From: Mucor racemosus
Lineage: Eukaryota; Mucoromycota; Mucoromycetes; Mucorales; Mucoraceae
Assembly (NCBI GenBank): GCA_027405735.1
Contig: JAPEHQ010000001.1
Location: 6,510,001 to 6,574,000 of the forward strand
Direction: 5' to 3'
DNA length: 64,000 nucleotides
The position numbers were made by a program, and so were the translations under genes. Under the pieces are notes generated by a model, which searched no databases, was not told where the DNA came from, and was given only the letters and a program-made list of their open reading frames with translations. Shown here piece after piece: positions 36,645 through 50,400 of this stretch (the first letter of the stretch is position 1; every line of letters begins with the position of its first letter).

Positions 36645-37372
36645 CAGCAGAATCAATTTATTTTTAGCTTTTTTTCTGTTTTAAAACTTGGTATTAAAAA
36701 TCCAATATCCTCCTTTAATTAAGATGAGATCCTGTTGATGGTTTATAAGATACAAACTAATGAGATACCTCAGGTTTAAGTGTACGAATAATCTTATCAT
36801 CTCAAAAAGATAAAATGCAATGTGTGCTCAACAAAGCTTGCCAGTGAACAAAACGTCAATCAACATGTATATTTTGTCATCTGACATGGAATTTAGACGT
36901 CCTGACTGCTCAACAACTTTTTAAAAAAGCATTACACATGTATTGAATGCAATTTTAAAAATGATGTTGCATTCAATTATAGATACAAGTTAATTTTACT
37001 TTATTTTTACCTTGTTTTCATTAATATTTGTTTATAAAGAATTCTTTAAATCTTACAAATAATCTGATATTTTGAGTAAACTTATTTCTTATGTGAAACA
37101 TCTTTTTCTGTTTAATGATCCTAAAACGACTATGCTTTGTGTACCATAAAAAATGAGGTGAATTTATTATTAGTAATCATGAATTTATAGGTAAAATTAT
37201 AAATGCAAATACTATGAAATCAATGGATAATTGGCTAATTAGTAAAAACTTTTTTTTTTTCTTGGTTTTGAATTATAAAATTATAGCAATATTAACCACG
37301 TTAAATTGCCAAAAAGGGAATTATCTTTTTGAAAGAATACTATTGATAAAAGGGTAAATATTAAGTTTGGTT
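35910..37372. other. Intergenic, promoter of UAP1; poly-A/T tracts
   Basis: Holds the UAP1 promoter on its left side. Homopolymer tracts lie at about 36047-36067 (A) and 36610-36640 (T). No exon with coding character or RNA gene was found in this 1.46 kb. Confidence 0.45.
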
Positions 37373-38692
37373 TTATGGAGCTTTCTCATTTTCTGGATAC
37401 TCTGCTTCTGCTTTTTGTGTTTCAGATTGTTCTTCCTCTTGTTGTTGCTGCTGTTGTTGTTGTAATTGATTTGTTCTCTTTAAAATGTCTTCAACTTGAC
37501 GGCTAATTCCATCTACATAATCAACGCTAACTTTCCAGAACCCATGCTCTTGTAGCACATCTCTTCTCTCTTGGCCAAACTATAACATGTTACTTAATAT
37601 CAAAGTTTTACATGTAAACAGAGACATTCCTTTTTTTTTTACCTTGTGATTTGCGTGAATAATATAAGGTTTAATACCTTTGGATCCAGGAAGATTATTT
37701 TCAAAATAATTGAGGCCATTTGGAAAATGAATAATATCTAATAATACAGTCATTCCAGTTTTAACATGAAGTTCCATTTGATCTAATGCTTGATTGAATG
37801 CTTCTTGTTGATTTAAACTGGGCTGCCTTTCTTGAATTTGGATCGTATTTGCCAAGACTCTTTTTGCTATATTTGCATTATTGCGAATCAAGATTAATCC
37901 CGTATTGATTGTGTGTTGATCTAAGCCATCTTGTGTAGCAATAATTTGAGTATCTCCTCGAATGTGTAATAAAGTTTGAATGTATTCTCTAGTGCGTCGA
38001 TGTAGCATGATTTGATTGACATCCAACATCAATGCGTTGACAGGTGTGCCTGAATAGACTAATCTTTGCAAAACCCAGGTTTTCACATGAGATAATCGAG
38101 GATGATCCAACATTGATAATTTTGTATCTCTAAATAAATTCAAATCATTCACATACCAGTCTTCTGGTATTAATGCTGCTCTTTCTTCATGTCCAGCTAC
38201 AATTAAATGCAAATATAATTTTGCATCTGTACAAAATACAACAAATTTCTTTTCTTTGGCTACTTGCATATAATGTATCCAGTTGTATAATTCATGTCTC
38301 ATACCATAGCCAGCTACAGTAACTAGCAAGCTATGGTCACCATATTTGTTAAGGTTTATTTTATCGAGCACATCAGGTTGCATCACAGAAAGATCTTCAG
38401 GTACAAAAATAGGTAATTTTTCACCATGTTGAACAAATGAAACATTAGAAAATGTCTTTGGACAATCACATTCAACAGCAAGAGTGTTATTTAATTGATT
38501 ATTATTGCCGGTTACATTTTGAAAATGTTGTTGTTGTTGAGCTTGATCATTCATTAAATAATCAGCCGAAGTTTTATTGTTTTTTAGTATTGGATTACTG
38601 AATTCGATTTGATACACAAACAAAATCAGTAATAGCACACCAATAATTAATCCATATTTTAGATGTTTATTTGAATTTGAGGTTTGCTGCAT
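37373..38692 (-). CDS. Type II membrane glycosyltransferase (nucleotide-diphospho-sugar transferase)
   Basis: Two exons, 38692-37643 and 37579-37373, give 418 residues. A short Lys-containing cytosolic tail and one membrane segment (about residues 14-30, LIIGVLLLILFVYQI) mark a Golgi-type type II protein. N-glycosylation sequons (NVT, NNT, NVS) follow in the stem. The lumenal part resembles the nucleotide-diphospho-sugar transferase family (Pfam PF03407 type), with FVVFCTDAKLYLHL, MLDVNQIMLHRR and HTINTGLILIRNN. The usual metal-binding DxD appears here as Asp-Val-Asn. The C-terminus has a 7-Gln run and is acidic. The sugar and acceptor cannot be inferred. It is divergent from the shugoshin gene. 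Confidence 0.8.
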
Positions 38693-38971
38693 GGCTTTTT
38701 TTTTTTCTTGCTTGAAAAAAAGGGGGGGGGGGAATAAATAGAAAGAGAAAAAGAGAGAAAGGAGAAGAGGGGAGGGGGAGATGAGGTTGTACCATATGAT
38801 TACACGAAACTTATAGACAGTATTTGGAAGGAGAGCAAACCAATCAATTTCAAATAACTGTAAAGAGAAGAGCTCCATCCTTGAAGCGCCGATATTTAGT
38901 GTTTGATTGCTGCTCTTCTTTTCTCTTTTTTTTTTTCCCTTTCCCTTTACATATACAAAATTTGAAAGAAA
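38693..38971. promoter_or_regulatory. Shared upstream region, glycosyltransferase / shugoshin
   Basis: 279 bp between divergent ATGs. It carries strand-asymmetric tracts: A/G-rich at 38711-38782, with a run of about ten G at 38722-38731, and T/C-rich at 38910-38948. Either could be a nucleosome-free promoter element. No TATA box is obvious. Confidence 0.55.
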
Positions 38972-39529
<558 letters not shown>

Positions 39530-39581
39530 AATAATTTTTTTTCTTTTTTTTTTTTTTTTTTTTTTTTATTTTTTTATTTTT
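39530..39581. terminator. Shared 3' region of convergent shugoshin and Ras GEF genes
   Basis: Only 52 bp lie between the two stop codons, almost entirely T on the plus strand. The 3' UTRs of the two convergent genes must overlap. Confidence 0.5.
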
Positions 39582-42500
39582 TTACAATTTGGACAATAAA
39601 TCACAATGAAGATAACATGTTTGAATTTGACTTAGCCTATCTTCTACCCAATCTGCAATGCAATCCAATGAACCCTGTTGTGGTTGCTGTTGGGTTGCTG
39701 TAGCCATTGGAAAGAAAGGATATCGAGTTAAATCATTCGAAAAGTAATAATTTTCTTTTGTCAATGCTTTAGTTTTATCTACAAATTGCCGTATCGATGT
39801 AAATTTAGCAAAATTAATAAGATGAGGATGTGAAATAAGAAAGGTCGAGTTTTCTTTAAAAAATGTTTGATCTTTGAGCACCACAGGTAAAAATGGTATA
39901 GATGGTGCTTTTGCCAACTGTATTTTTTGTCGATAATATCTCATATTCATACTGACATCCAGTAATTTTTGCAACGATGTAAATGTGTTTGTATCTCGAT
40001 TGGATAATGTCTCCCACACATCTTTTAATTTTGGTGCACTGGCAAGACCCATAGTTATTACCATGCATGTATGAAAGTTGTTGAAATCCAAGCAAAGCTA
40101 TTGAAAAAATCCTTTAATTTTTTTTTGTTGCTTTTTTTTTAAGCTTCGTTTTTAGACATTTATACCTTGGCAATCTCAATGAATTTCTTTAATAAGCTCC
40201 GCTTAGGCTTGAGGTATGAAAGGCTACATATTTCATGCACAACCCAATGACTCAGCTAATACAATACGTTGGTAATTTTGAAATAAAAGTATCTATTTAA
40301 TAACTTACCATATTAGCTCTCTTTGTCATTAATTCAGTATAATTAACGTCGCTTTTGTTGTTGCTATTATTGTGTAATAATTCTCGAGATTGAATTGATT
40401 TGAAAAGATAAAAATCAGCCAATGTCAAATAACGAGCAATATCTTTGGACTCAAGTGATACAAGAGATGTATGAAGAGTAGTTCCAATTGAACTTGAGTC
40501 ATGAATATTTGATGGTGATTCTGGTAAAGAAGAAAATAAACCATTTGAAGGCCTACGAGGATTGTTGCTGTTGATGTTTGTTTGTACAAGCGGTAAAGAG
40601 TTGCTATTGTTACCAAATGAAAAATGGAAATTAAATGCGCTTGAAGGTGGAGCTGAGATATTATTATTTGAAGTAATCATGGATACATGATGTTGATGGT
40701 TTGAGAATTGCTGTATTTGCATTTTCAAATTGTATTGAATTTTTTCTACTTGTTGTTTAAATTGTTGTAATAATACAGTATCGTTGTTAAATAGGAATAA
40801 ATTTAGTTTTTTCTGTAAATCTAAATCATATTTGAAGTCTTGGTATTGGAGTGTGATCCAGCGATCAATGACAATCAGCACTTTTAATTGAATTGAGTGT
40901 TGCCATTTCTTGAAATATTCATATTCACCTGGCAATGGTCCCAAATGAAATCGACTTATTAACTGATTTAATAAATTAAGGGATGTTGTAAAACTCGAAT
41001 AATTCATTAAATATGTGTCAACATATTCCATGTCTTGAGCTGTTTCATCCGCCAATTTTTCAAAGAGTCTATCTGTTGTGCCGGCTATAACCTGAAGCTT
41101 TCCATGTATCATTTCATATAGTAAAACAACCTGACCATTTTCAGTAACCTTGAGCAAATTATTACTGTCGGTTTTCTTTGATTTTTTTGGCGTTGTCCCT
41201 ATGTTTATAAATATAAAGTATGTATTTATGAGCACATATGCAAAATAAATAGTAGATCTTTGTTTGTTCCGGATTTACCTAATGATCTACCTAGCTTGGC
41301 TCTTTTTACCATCTTTTTTTTTAAAAATTTTTTTTTTTTGATTTAATACAAAATGCATATAAATAAGCATTACAATACTTACATCGTTTCTTGCAGTAGA
41401 GGCAGAATCTTCTTTTTTAATCCCCAAGAATGAACTCCAAGAACTAGTATCGTCTAATATAGTTTTAGATGGTCTTTTACTATATGCATCAGCCTTCTTT
41501 TTTGCATCAATTGGTAATGGAGGCACCGCAGCGGTAGTTGAACTGGTTTTTGGAGGCGGTAAAGGCATACTACTTCTACGAGGTGGAATAGGGGGTCTGA
41601 ATGAGGATGTAGCATCTGCTGATTTGGGTGCAAAGAATGCATGATGATTGTTTGAAATATCACTTGTTGTTACTCTCATCTCCATTGTTGGTGTTGTTTT
41701 CTTCTTTTTATTACTATGAACTCTATTCAGTGTTTCAGGATTCATTATAATGCTACTCCTTTTTTCTTGCTTGTTATTTATATTTGTAATTGAATTGTCT
41801 TGTGGGTCCATAATGAGCATGCGCTGTAAATCATGATCTTTAGGAGGAACAGGCGGAGGTAATGATGGTGACGATGATGATGAAGAAGAAGAAGAAGAAG
41901 AAGATTTGGCTGTTGCTGATGGAGATGCTGATTTCTTTGTAGATTCTATACTACTTGCACTACTACTACTATGACTATCTGTTGAAAGGCAAGGCTCCAT
42001 AATATGTGTACTTGCTAAACTATCAGTTACATCGTCAAGTAAGATTGAATTTAATGTAGATTGCGAAGATGAATTAGATGAAACTGATCTTGCAGAGAAA
42101 TAAGAAGAATCAGGTGAAGTAGGTGCATTCATAATTGTCAGAAAATTCTCTACTGTAGGCAATGGAGGCAATGGAGAATTTTCTCTTGTCATTGGAGTTG
42201 ATAACAATGCTTTTACTGGTAAAGGCACAAGAGAACCATTGCTTCTACGTTTTCTACTTTTTTCTCGCTTGAGTGTTGAAGCAATTAAAGCTTGATTGTA
42301 TGAATCTTCACTATCTTCCTCTTGTTGTTGATGTTGTTGTTGCTGTTCTTCACCCTGTTGTTCATGACCATTAATGGATTCTACTCTATACAATTCTCGT
42401 TGATTTCTCCAATTTTTGGATATGTCTTCTTCTTCCATTGACCAATGAATATTAATCTTTTTTGTAAATGGAGGTATTAAATGAGGTCTATCATCGATAT

Positions 42501-44394
42501 CTTCATCCATTGGCATTGATTCAAAATGTTGATTCATACTTTCTGCTGAATAAGTTGAAATTGAAGTAGCAGTAGACGAAGAAGAGTAAAGAGAGCCCTG
42601 ATTTTGCTGATTTTCCGCTTCTTTCGTTATTGACTATTATATTATAGGATATTTAAGGAGTTTAATGGATCTGTATGTAGTTTTCGTTATGTGTGGATTC
42701 CACACAAGTGACTTTTTTACCTGTTTTCTATTATGATTACTAGTAAATAATATACTGATACTTTCTCGCTTCTTTCTCGTTGCATGTTGTAATTCATCTT
42801 TAGCATTTGAGGATTGAAACAAATCTCTAATTCCCCTAGAAGCTCTTTTTGATGCTTTATTTGTTGCTCCATTATTATTCAGAAATAGAGATCTGATAGA
42901 AGCGGTATTTTTAGGTTTTCCTGTTGCAGAAACAACAGCAGTAGTTGAATGATTTGAACTAGTATCATCCCATGAACTTTCATCGCTATGATATGAATCT
43001 TCTTCATTAATTCGATCGTAAAAGATGCGCTTCTTTTTCGGCGGTTGCTCGGGATTCATCGGTTCAATTGATTGTCGATGTGGTAATAAAGTCATGGGGA
43101 ATGCAGGACGAGATTTAAGAGAATGAATACTTCGCATAAATTTCTTACCCACTAAATAAAATAAAATAAGAAATAAGCACACATTACATTGACTCTTTGA
43201 TCTATGCGCTTGCCTGTATCTGTATTTGATCTCTCCCTATGTTAAAAAGAAATCATATGTACATGAGAATCATGAGAAATGTGTTCAAAAAGAAATGACT
43301 TACTTGTTAGTTGCAGTATTATTAAAATATTGATTATATGGAGATGTTATCAGAGTTTTAGATGATGATTCTATAATTTCTATTTGTGGTGGTGGAATCG
43401 TATTCTCAGCTTTATATAAACTACTATTTATTGAAGTAGGTTGAGAATGTCTGTAAGATGTGTTGTTTGTTGTAATAGTAGAAGTTGAAGTTGAAGAAGA
43501 ACAAGACAGAACTGTAATAAAATAAAGGAATTAGTTGGTTTGTACATGTTTTATACATCAAAATATTATATCTGTGTTTTGCTCTGCTTTGCTCTGCTCC
43601 CCTCTCCTTTCCTTTCCTTTCCTTTCCTCTTCTTTTGTATCCCTTTTATATGTATGTGCATATGTTTTTGTCCCTGAAAAAAAAAAAGAAGAAATAGAGA
43701 GACATGGCAAAATACAATACTTCATCTGTCTCTCTTCTTTCTTCTTTTTTCTCTCCCGTAGTAGTAATAATAATTAATGAAAATAACATGCCTTTGTAAG
43801 GGTGCACTTGAAATTGTGCATTTGATGGAGAAAGAGTATATGCTACTAATGAATCTATTAAAATGTCTGTATGATGTATAATAGCTTCTTGAACAGACTA
43901 TAGCACATTGCTCTTTAATACATAAGAAATCATTGGCGTGTTTACAGTACTGTACCTCTGCTTTTATCATTGATTCGTTTAAATCTTGTTTTAATATTTG
44001 AATATGGTACAATATCACTTGCATCTCCTTTTTTATCACACTTTCAATGTTATCATCAGATTTATTGATGCGTTTTTGTGTTGCTATGGTAGCATGTAAT
44101 ATGGACGATAGCAATGTTGATGCACTCAAAATGCTAATAATTTGCGATGAAACATCATATTGATTAGTTGGTGAGAATTTATTAGATATAACTGAAAGCA
44201 GTGTTTGAATTGATGATTCGATTAATTTCCAAAATTGTCGAATCTTTTTTTATGAAACTTTATCAGTAAAATGATTATATATCTTGATAAATAAACTTTA
44301 TTACCTCTGCACTTTGTTGATATGCTGAAAATGTAGATGTAGTTGGATCAACTAGAGTCAACTTAGTTAATATAACACGTGCAGCTTCATTCAT
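39582..44394 (-). CDS. Ras guanine-nucleotide exchange factor (Cdc25/Sos type)
   Basis: Eleven exons: 44394-44305, 44243-43956, 43897-43792, 43511-43304, 43236-43214, 43151-42721, 42633-41383, 41312-41279, 41198-40309, 40255-40166 and 40097-39582. They join in frame to 1308 residues. The N-terminal third is helical, then Ser/Thr- and Pro-rich (several PPxPP stretches that could bind SH3 domains). The Ras exchanger motif (REM, ~820-960) contains GTTDRLFEKLADE and YLMNYSSF. The catalytic RasGEF domain (~1070-1300) contains TLADFYLFKSI, SHWVVHEI, NNFHTCMVITMGLAS and FLPVVLKD. It would load GTP on Ras at the plasma membrane, upstream of cAMP or MAPK signalling. Introns 3 and 5 appear to start with GC; intron 3 (280 nt) is the least certain junction. 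Confidence 0.88.
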
Positions 44395-46084
44395 TATAAT
44401 GTTGAAAAAAGAAAGAAGAGTAAAAGGAAAAAGAAAGATGGTATTTGTATTATGTATATATACAAGTTTATTATACATAATGTGGACGATCAAGAATTCC
44501 GGTAAAAAAAAACCCACAAGCAGAATCAATACATGGATTAGCATTGAAATAAGGACCCGGATGACAATATCCTTATGTCTGCCGATTTAATGAAATGATA
44601 TATAACTAGAAAAAAAGAAAAAGGGTCTAGAGTATTTAGTTGTAGAATGATAATTTTAAGTATTATCGTTTCTTATTAAAGTATCATAACTCCTATACTG
44701 TATATATTTATATATCGTGTACTTGATTAATATTAAATATATATCATGTAACGTAAAAAGAAGAAAAACTAGATCATAAATGTAATCAGGGGTTATTTTT
44801 TTGATTTTTTACCATGATACATTATGCGGTACTAACAAGCAATGGAGGTCGTGAAGCATTTCTACGATAAATTTTACTATGTTTTGTTTGTTTGTTTATA
44901 TCCATTTAAATTTACTTATACGAATGATATCATTTCATACATTAAAATCTCTTGTTATTTTGTTATACATTTTGCATTGTATATATATAAAGATTTACTG
45001 TTTTGTGCAAACTCTAACCGAATTTTTAGATCAAGATCTCTCCTGATTATAGCATAAATTACGGGAAAACAGGGTTCATTCAAAAAGATACATATATCTA
45101 TATATACCGCAAGCTTATCGAGCTAAATAGGGGAGTTGGGTCAATATTATACAATACACATAAAGGAGGGGGGGGAGTCAATAGATACAACATCTGTTAA
45201 TTTAAAGTTATCTTTTAGATATAGCCAAGACCGAAACATAATAAATAATTACATTTCTCAATGCTCATCGATCAAAATTAGTAGATAATATAATTATTCA
45301 GAAATATATAAATACAGGCAAAATAATTCGAGTATTGTATTAAGAACACAAATCGTAAGGTACAGTCAGAAGAGATATGCACATGAAATTCTAAAATATT
45401 TCGAGTGATAATGGATACAATAATTATATCGGCTTTAGCATAGTTATACACCATAGCTTCTTTTTTTTTTTTTTTTCGTTTAAATGTATAAATAATCAAT
45501 TGACACATTACGTATATTAGGATCGATAATATTGCTCTTTCAAAGGTATTCTTAATTATATATTGCGTGCATATTATGCTAAATTGAGCAAAATTCCGAG
45601 ATTGCAGTAATTTTAAGGTTAGAAGCAACCGATAGTACATGTCTGAAATCTTGGCTCTCTGTAAATTGCCGATTATCGTTTACATTATGTACCAAATGGG
45701 ACATGAAAAAATTTGCTTCATGAAGAAAATGTAATATAATAAAGGGAAAAAATTAGCCACGTTGAGTCAATTCTTTAAAATGTAATGAATAAAATGAGCT
45801 AGTATATTTCCCCTTGATAACATTGTGTTGTGTTGCGATGTAACTAGTTTTCCACCGAGATAAACAAAAAAATCAAGGGGTATAAGCATTTGCAGTAAAA
45901 CGGAGATAATTCATGTTTGAATGACCGTAAAGTGTACCTGTATTGAAAAGTATAATCTGTCACATCCATCAAGCAAAATAGTGGCTCATTCCCGAGATTT
46001 TTTTTTATACAAAACGAACAAACATGAACAATCATATACAATTTGTGTCTTTTTCTCCGCAAAAAATAAGCACCCTTTCTTCAA
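44395..46084. other. 1.7-kb intergenic region, no gene seen
   Basis: Divergent promoters of the Ras GEF (left) and RLP24 (right) must lie here. A G-run sits near 45168-45175 and an A/T-rich block at 44700-44760. Open frames are short and have AT-driven composition only. Confidence 0.45.
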
Positions 46085-46692
46085 ATGCATATCACTCGTT
46101 GTTATTTCTGTTCAGGACCTTGTTATCCTGGTCATGGTACCATGTTTGTCCGTAACGACAGCAAGGTAAATTAGTTCAACTTTAATTCAGACATTCAAAA
46201 AAAAATTAATCATCTATTAGACTTTCCGTTTTTGTAGATCCAAATGTCACAAGAATTTCAAAATGAAGCGTAATCCTCGTAAGGTTCGCTGGACCAAGGC
46301 CTTTAGAAAGGCTAGTGGAAAGGAAATGGTCATTGTAAGTATACATTTGGGGATCTTATTGTTTGATTGAAAATTGTGAATATTGACAATCTTTTCTTTT
46401 TTAATAGGATTCTACCTTTGAATTTGAGAAACGTCGTAATGTACCTGTTCGCTATGATCGTAACATGATGGCCACTACCATCAAGGCCATGAAGCGTGTT
46501 CAAGAAATTCGCTCCAAGCGTGAGCGTGCTTTCTACAAGAATCGTATGGCTGGTAACAAGGATAAGGAGAAGGAAGATGATATCCGTGTGGTCAACCAAA
46601 ATATCGAATTGGCTCCTCTCGAGTCAAAGAAGAGAGTTCAAGCCATCAAAGCAGAAAAGGCAAAGGCCGAGAATATGGAAATGGAAGATTAA
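46085..46692 (+). CDS. RLP24: Ribosome biogenesis protein RLP24 (L24e-like)
   Basis: Three exons, 46085-46165, 46221-46334 and 46408-46692, 159 residues. The N-terminus has the L24e zinc-binding fold: Cys6, Cys9, Cys32 and Cys36 (CYFC ... FCRSKC). [19 protein letters not shown] and [15 protein letters not shown] follow, the latter distinguishing RLP24 from ribosomal protein L24. RLP24 is a placeholder for L24 on nuclear pre-60S particles and is released in the cytoplasm by the AAA ATPase Afg2/Drg1, which its C-terminus recruits. The C-terminal helix is shorter than the 199-residue yeast protein. The ATG at 46085 is the start consistent with the family (MxIxxCYFCSGP). Confidence 0.96.
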
Positions 46693-47374
46693 AAGCTTTT
46701 TTTTGTCTCTTTTTATCCAACATATCACCCACAATTTTCCATAATCAAATCACCATCTACATGTTAATTCTCATATAATTATTGGCACACTCCTCGTTTT
46801 TCCTTTTCTTACACAACAATTTGCTTTTTATGATCTGTATATTTGGAGTTTATTTTATTTTATTTTTAATATTTTTTATCTCTCACTCTTCTTTTTATTT
46901 CGCATTACAAAATAAATTCAATCATGATATAAAAAAAAAAAAAAAAAAAAAAAAGCCAGGATAGTTGAAACAAATTTGAAATTTGTGTGGTTATAAATTC
47001 AAAGCATTTTGCATATACTATGTATTAGCTCTCAATAGTATTTGGACGTACTGCAATATAATTTTGACTGTAACAGAATTACAATCATATAATTTAATCA
47101 TAAATCGACAGAAAAAGTGCTACATTTATTTGTGCTTCAGGTCAAGCACGTAGCTCAAATTGATCCATTTAAGTTATACCATTAGAGCGCGCCGCCTGTT
47201 CCTTAATTAAGTTTATAAGAAGAAATGTTTAAAATACACCTTAGAAACTATAAAATGTATCTCGCTTGCAGTAGGTTAACTACCTCAATAAATGTTTTGC
47301 ACGCCGTAAAAGAATGAATTGTGCGGCCTTTTAATTATAAATATGATGGTGAACTTCTGATCGCTGCCTACGTT
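46693..47374. other. Intergenic after RLP24, poly-A tract
   Basis: The RLP24 3' UTR is T-rich with AAATAAATTC near 46910 as a possible poly(A) signal. A pure A-run lies at about 46930-46954. No other gene is visible. Confidence 0.45.
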
Positions 47375-48385
47375 AGTTCTTCTGTGAATAACAAGAAATT
47401 AAAATACGTGTATATGTACTTGAGATGTTCAACTATAATCCAAAAACGAGTATCCAAAAACATCCTATCTCTAGCTATTGATATAACTTTTTTCGTACTA
47501 ATGTTTCAGATTTTTACACGTATTTTACTGGTCAAAATTGAAAACTTTGAGCCCTTATATCTCTATAAAAGATTAAGTTATACTAACACATTTTAATAAT
47601 AAAACTTACTTGTTTTGACGTGCTTTATAACATATTTTAATACAAAAAAAATCTGAGTACTTTTATTTTTTTTTCATTTTTTTTGGCATTTGTATAGTAG
47701 ATTTCAAAATATTTGCTAAATTGAGCAACCGTTTTTTTACATTCATGTCATCCATCTCGTTGAGCTCTCTTAGACCCAATTTAGGTTTTTTCAAAATATT
47801 GATTTTTCGTGGAGATATCCTCAAAAATGTGTACAAAGAGATATTTTTGTTTCTACCTCCCAATTTTCCCTTGTATACCCTCATCCAAAATTCTGAATTT
47901 GAAAAAAAATTGACAAAAATCTTGTTTTCTCTACGAAAAATGCCGCTAGAAGGTTCAACAATAGCTCGATCGATAGATACGGTTTTTATGCATTATCTCC
48001 GTTACTTATATTTAAAATATGCTTATAAAAAATGATGCGTATCTTCAAAAAACCTTCAAAATTTCAATCGCATTTTGTGCAAAATTTAATGTGAAGCATT
48101 TGTTTGAATTTTGTTTAGCTGGATGCAGAATTTAAAACTGCACAAAAACCATTTAATAAGCTATGTCAACTTACTTTGCGGTTCAGGAGCCATTAAATAA
48201 TTTTGTTTTTTTCATCATTTTCTGGTCGATTTGTCAGATCGATTTTGAAGCCCAGTTATCATAAGATTAAGCTGTAGTATCACCTATTATTTTGATTATC
48301 TCGACGAAAAATCAATATTTTTCGCTGAAACAAAAAAGGCAGAGTAGCTTTCAGTGGGATCAATTTTGTGAATACAAAAAATTAA
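47375..48385 (-). repeat. Family D repeat, copy 4
   Basis: Inverted relative to the other three copies, with similarity from about 48385 down to 47375. The Lys-rich open stretch (47884-47663) stays open and begins MRVYKGK, as in copy 3. This is the only copy lying between host genes of the central block. Confidence 0.85.
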
Positions 48386-48775
48386 TATCACGGAGTACTA
48401 CTGGGACAAGACGTTTATTTTTCTTTGCTATCAATAGTGAAGAAGATCGATTTAATTGTAAATTCCACAGCTTAAAACTGGAGCCATCTTGTTTTTACTG
48501 TGAGAACATCAAATTATGTTACAGATTTCGCTTAATTATCATTCCCGATCTACAATCGTTTTCTGTTATCTTGTATTACTTTGTACATGGCGTAATGCGA
48601 TATCTATTTTATGATTGCAAACAAGGTTGATCCCCCGAAGAAAGTACCAGGTTGATGTGTATTATTTGTACTCATTCGATGCATCCGGAGTATCACAAAT
48701 AAAAAGTATGTTAATATAGCGTAACGGGTTTTATTAGATATATAAAAAAAGTAAGATACAGTTATAAAATAAGAT
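48386..48775. other. Intergenic, 3' flank of glutamine-synthetase-like gene
   Basis: No additional gene is recognised. CACAAATAAAAAG near 48695 could be a transcript end signal, though for a gene on the other strand. Confidence 0.4.
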
Positions 48776-50400
48776 CTAGACAAGTTCCATGTAACGTTTC
48801 AATTCGTAATCAGTAACAGCATTTTGCCACAAATTCCATTCATGTTTTCTCGTACTAACATAGTGGTCGACAAACTCATCGCCCAACACTTTACGTGCAA
48901 CGGAATCCTTTCTATCCATTTCTATAGTAGCTTCCTGAAGATTACGTGCTAATCTTTGGTTGTCTGTTTGTTCACCTGCAGTTTGGCTTGGTCCTGTTGG
49001 GAGTTCTTGCTTTGTTTGAATTCCCCAATAACCACATTTAAGAACAGCGGCTAAAGCTAAATGAGGATTGATATCTGCTCCTGATACTCTCTATGGAACG
49101 TATTAATACAGTATATAGATAAGTCAAATGACTCTTACCATTTCCATTCGAGTTGCACTTGCAGATGTAGTAGGTGGGGCTATCACACGCACGGCACTAT
49201 GACGAGAATCCATGCCCCATGAAACACTGACAGGAGCCCAATAATTTTCTACAAGTCGTTTATAACTATTGATCTGCATCAGAATAAACAATGTATACAT
49301 TGATACCAAAAAACCTACCTGTTCACAGTTGGAGCCAAAATGGCCAATATACTTGGCAATCCTCTTAATACACCAGCCAAAAACCAAACGGCGTCCTTGG
49401 TTAAATTAGATACATCATTGCTAGGCTCACCAATGGCAAATACATTATCACCCTTTTCATTTTTCAAGCTAAAATGCATATGACCTGAGCAACCAGGTTG
49501 ATCACTATAAGGCTTGGCCATAAAAGAAGGCATGACGTTATGTTTTAAACCGATTTGCTTCATGGAAGTTTTGAAAAGAGTGCCACGATCACCCATCTCT
49601 TTAGCTTCTTGATACAAGATAGCAGCTTCAAATACGCCGGGACCTGTTTCTGTATGCCAACTCTCAACATCAACGCGAAATTGCTTGAGCCAGTCAAAGG
49701 CATTATAGTAAAAGTCTTGATTTTGAATAGGTCTCAAGACTGAATAACCGCACATGCCTAATGTGAGTGGCTTGATTTGGCTATAACCCTTCTCGCTCAA
49801 ACTTTCAGTTGTCTCTACATGTTTTTTCAATCAATATTACGTCAATAAATGCAAGCAAATATTACATAAAATTACGGTACCTTTAAAACAAAAGAATTCA
49901 AATTCGACACCACAGTAAGGTGATAGCCCAATTTCATTGAATTGATCAACAGCACTCTTCAGCAGATTACGGGGGCAACAATAGAGAGGTTTATTCGTAA
50001 CAGGATGATAAAGACTTACGAAAAAGAAGGGAATATCATTTTCCCAAGGTATACGACGATAAGAAGATAAATCAATTTTGGCAATCAAATCAAAATATTG
50101 ACAATCTTTGCCAGCAAATTCGCTTGGTGTAGTATAGTTATTATCTTGTATATCCCAACCAAAGATAACAGAACAGAATCCTATTATTTTACCACGACTA
50201 TAAGATAAAGCCTGCTATGAATGTATATATTCACAAAATAACTTACCAAATCCACTTTCTGCGACGTGTAAAAACTTGTCCTTATGCATAATTTTACCTC
50301 TTAGTATACCATCGATATCGACTGCAGCTACTTTGATTTTTGTATCATTGGCAAGAGTTTCTTCAAGATTTTCAAGCGTTAAAATCATTGGTTTGGTCAT
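48776..50400 (-). CDS. Glutamine-synthetase-like gamma-glutamyl ligase
   Basis: Five exons, 50400-50247, 50180-49881, 49814-49319, 49265-49139 and 49090-48776, 463 residues. The N-terminal beta-grasp part (VAAVDIDGILRGK) precedes the catalytic domain. GVEFEFFCF supplies metal-binding Glu, PGCSGHMHFSL is the GxGxHxH-type signature, and YWAPVSVSWGMDSRHSAVRV is the substrate/ATP region. The layout is that of the bacterial-type GSI/GlnT/PuuA group found in fungi, not the ~360-residue eukaryotic GSII. The enzyme joins ammonia or an amine to glutamate using ATP; whether the acceptor is ammonia or a polyamine cannot be told. It is divergent from the cytochrome b5 gene. Confidence 0.9.

Noticed and set aside
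44842..45057. Open frame with many aromatic residues in the RLP24 upstream region
   Set aside because: The composition reflects AT-rich DNA; there is no splice context, motif or leader to support a gene.
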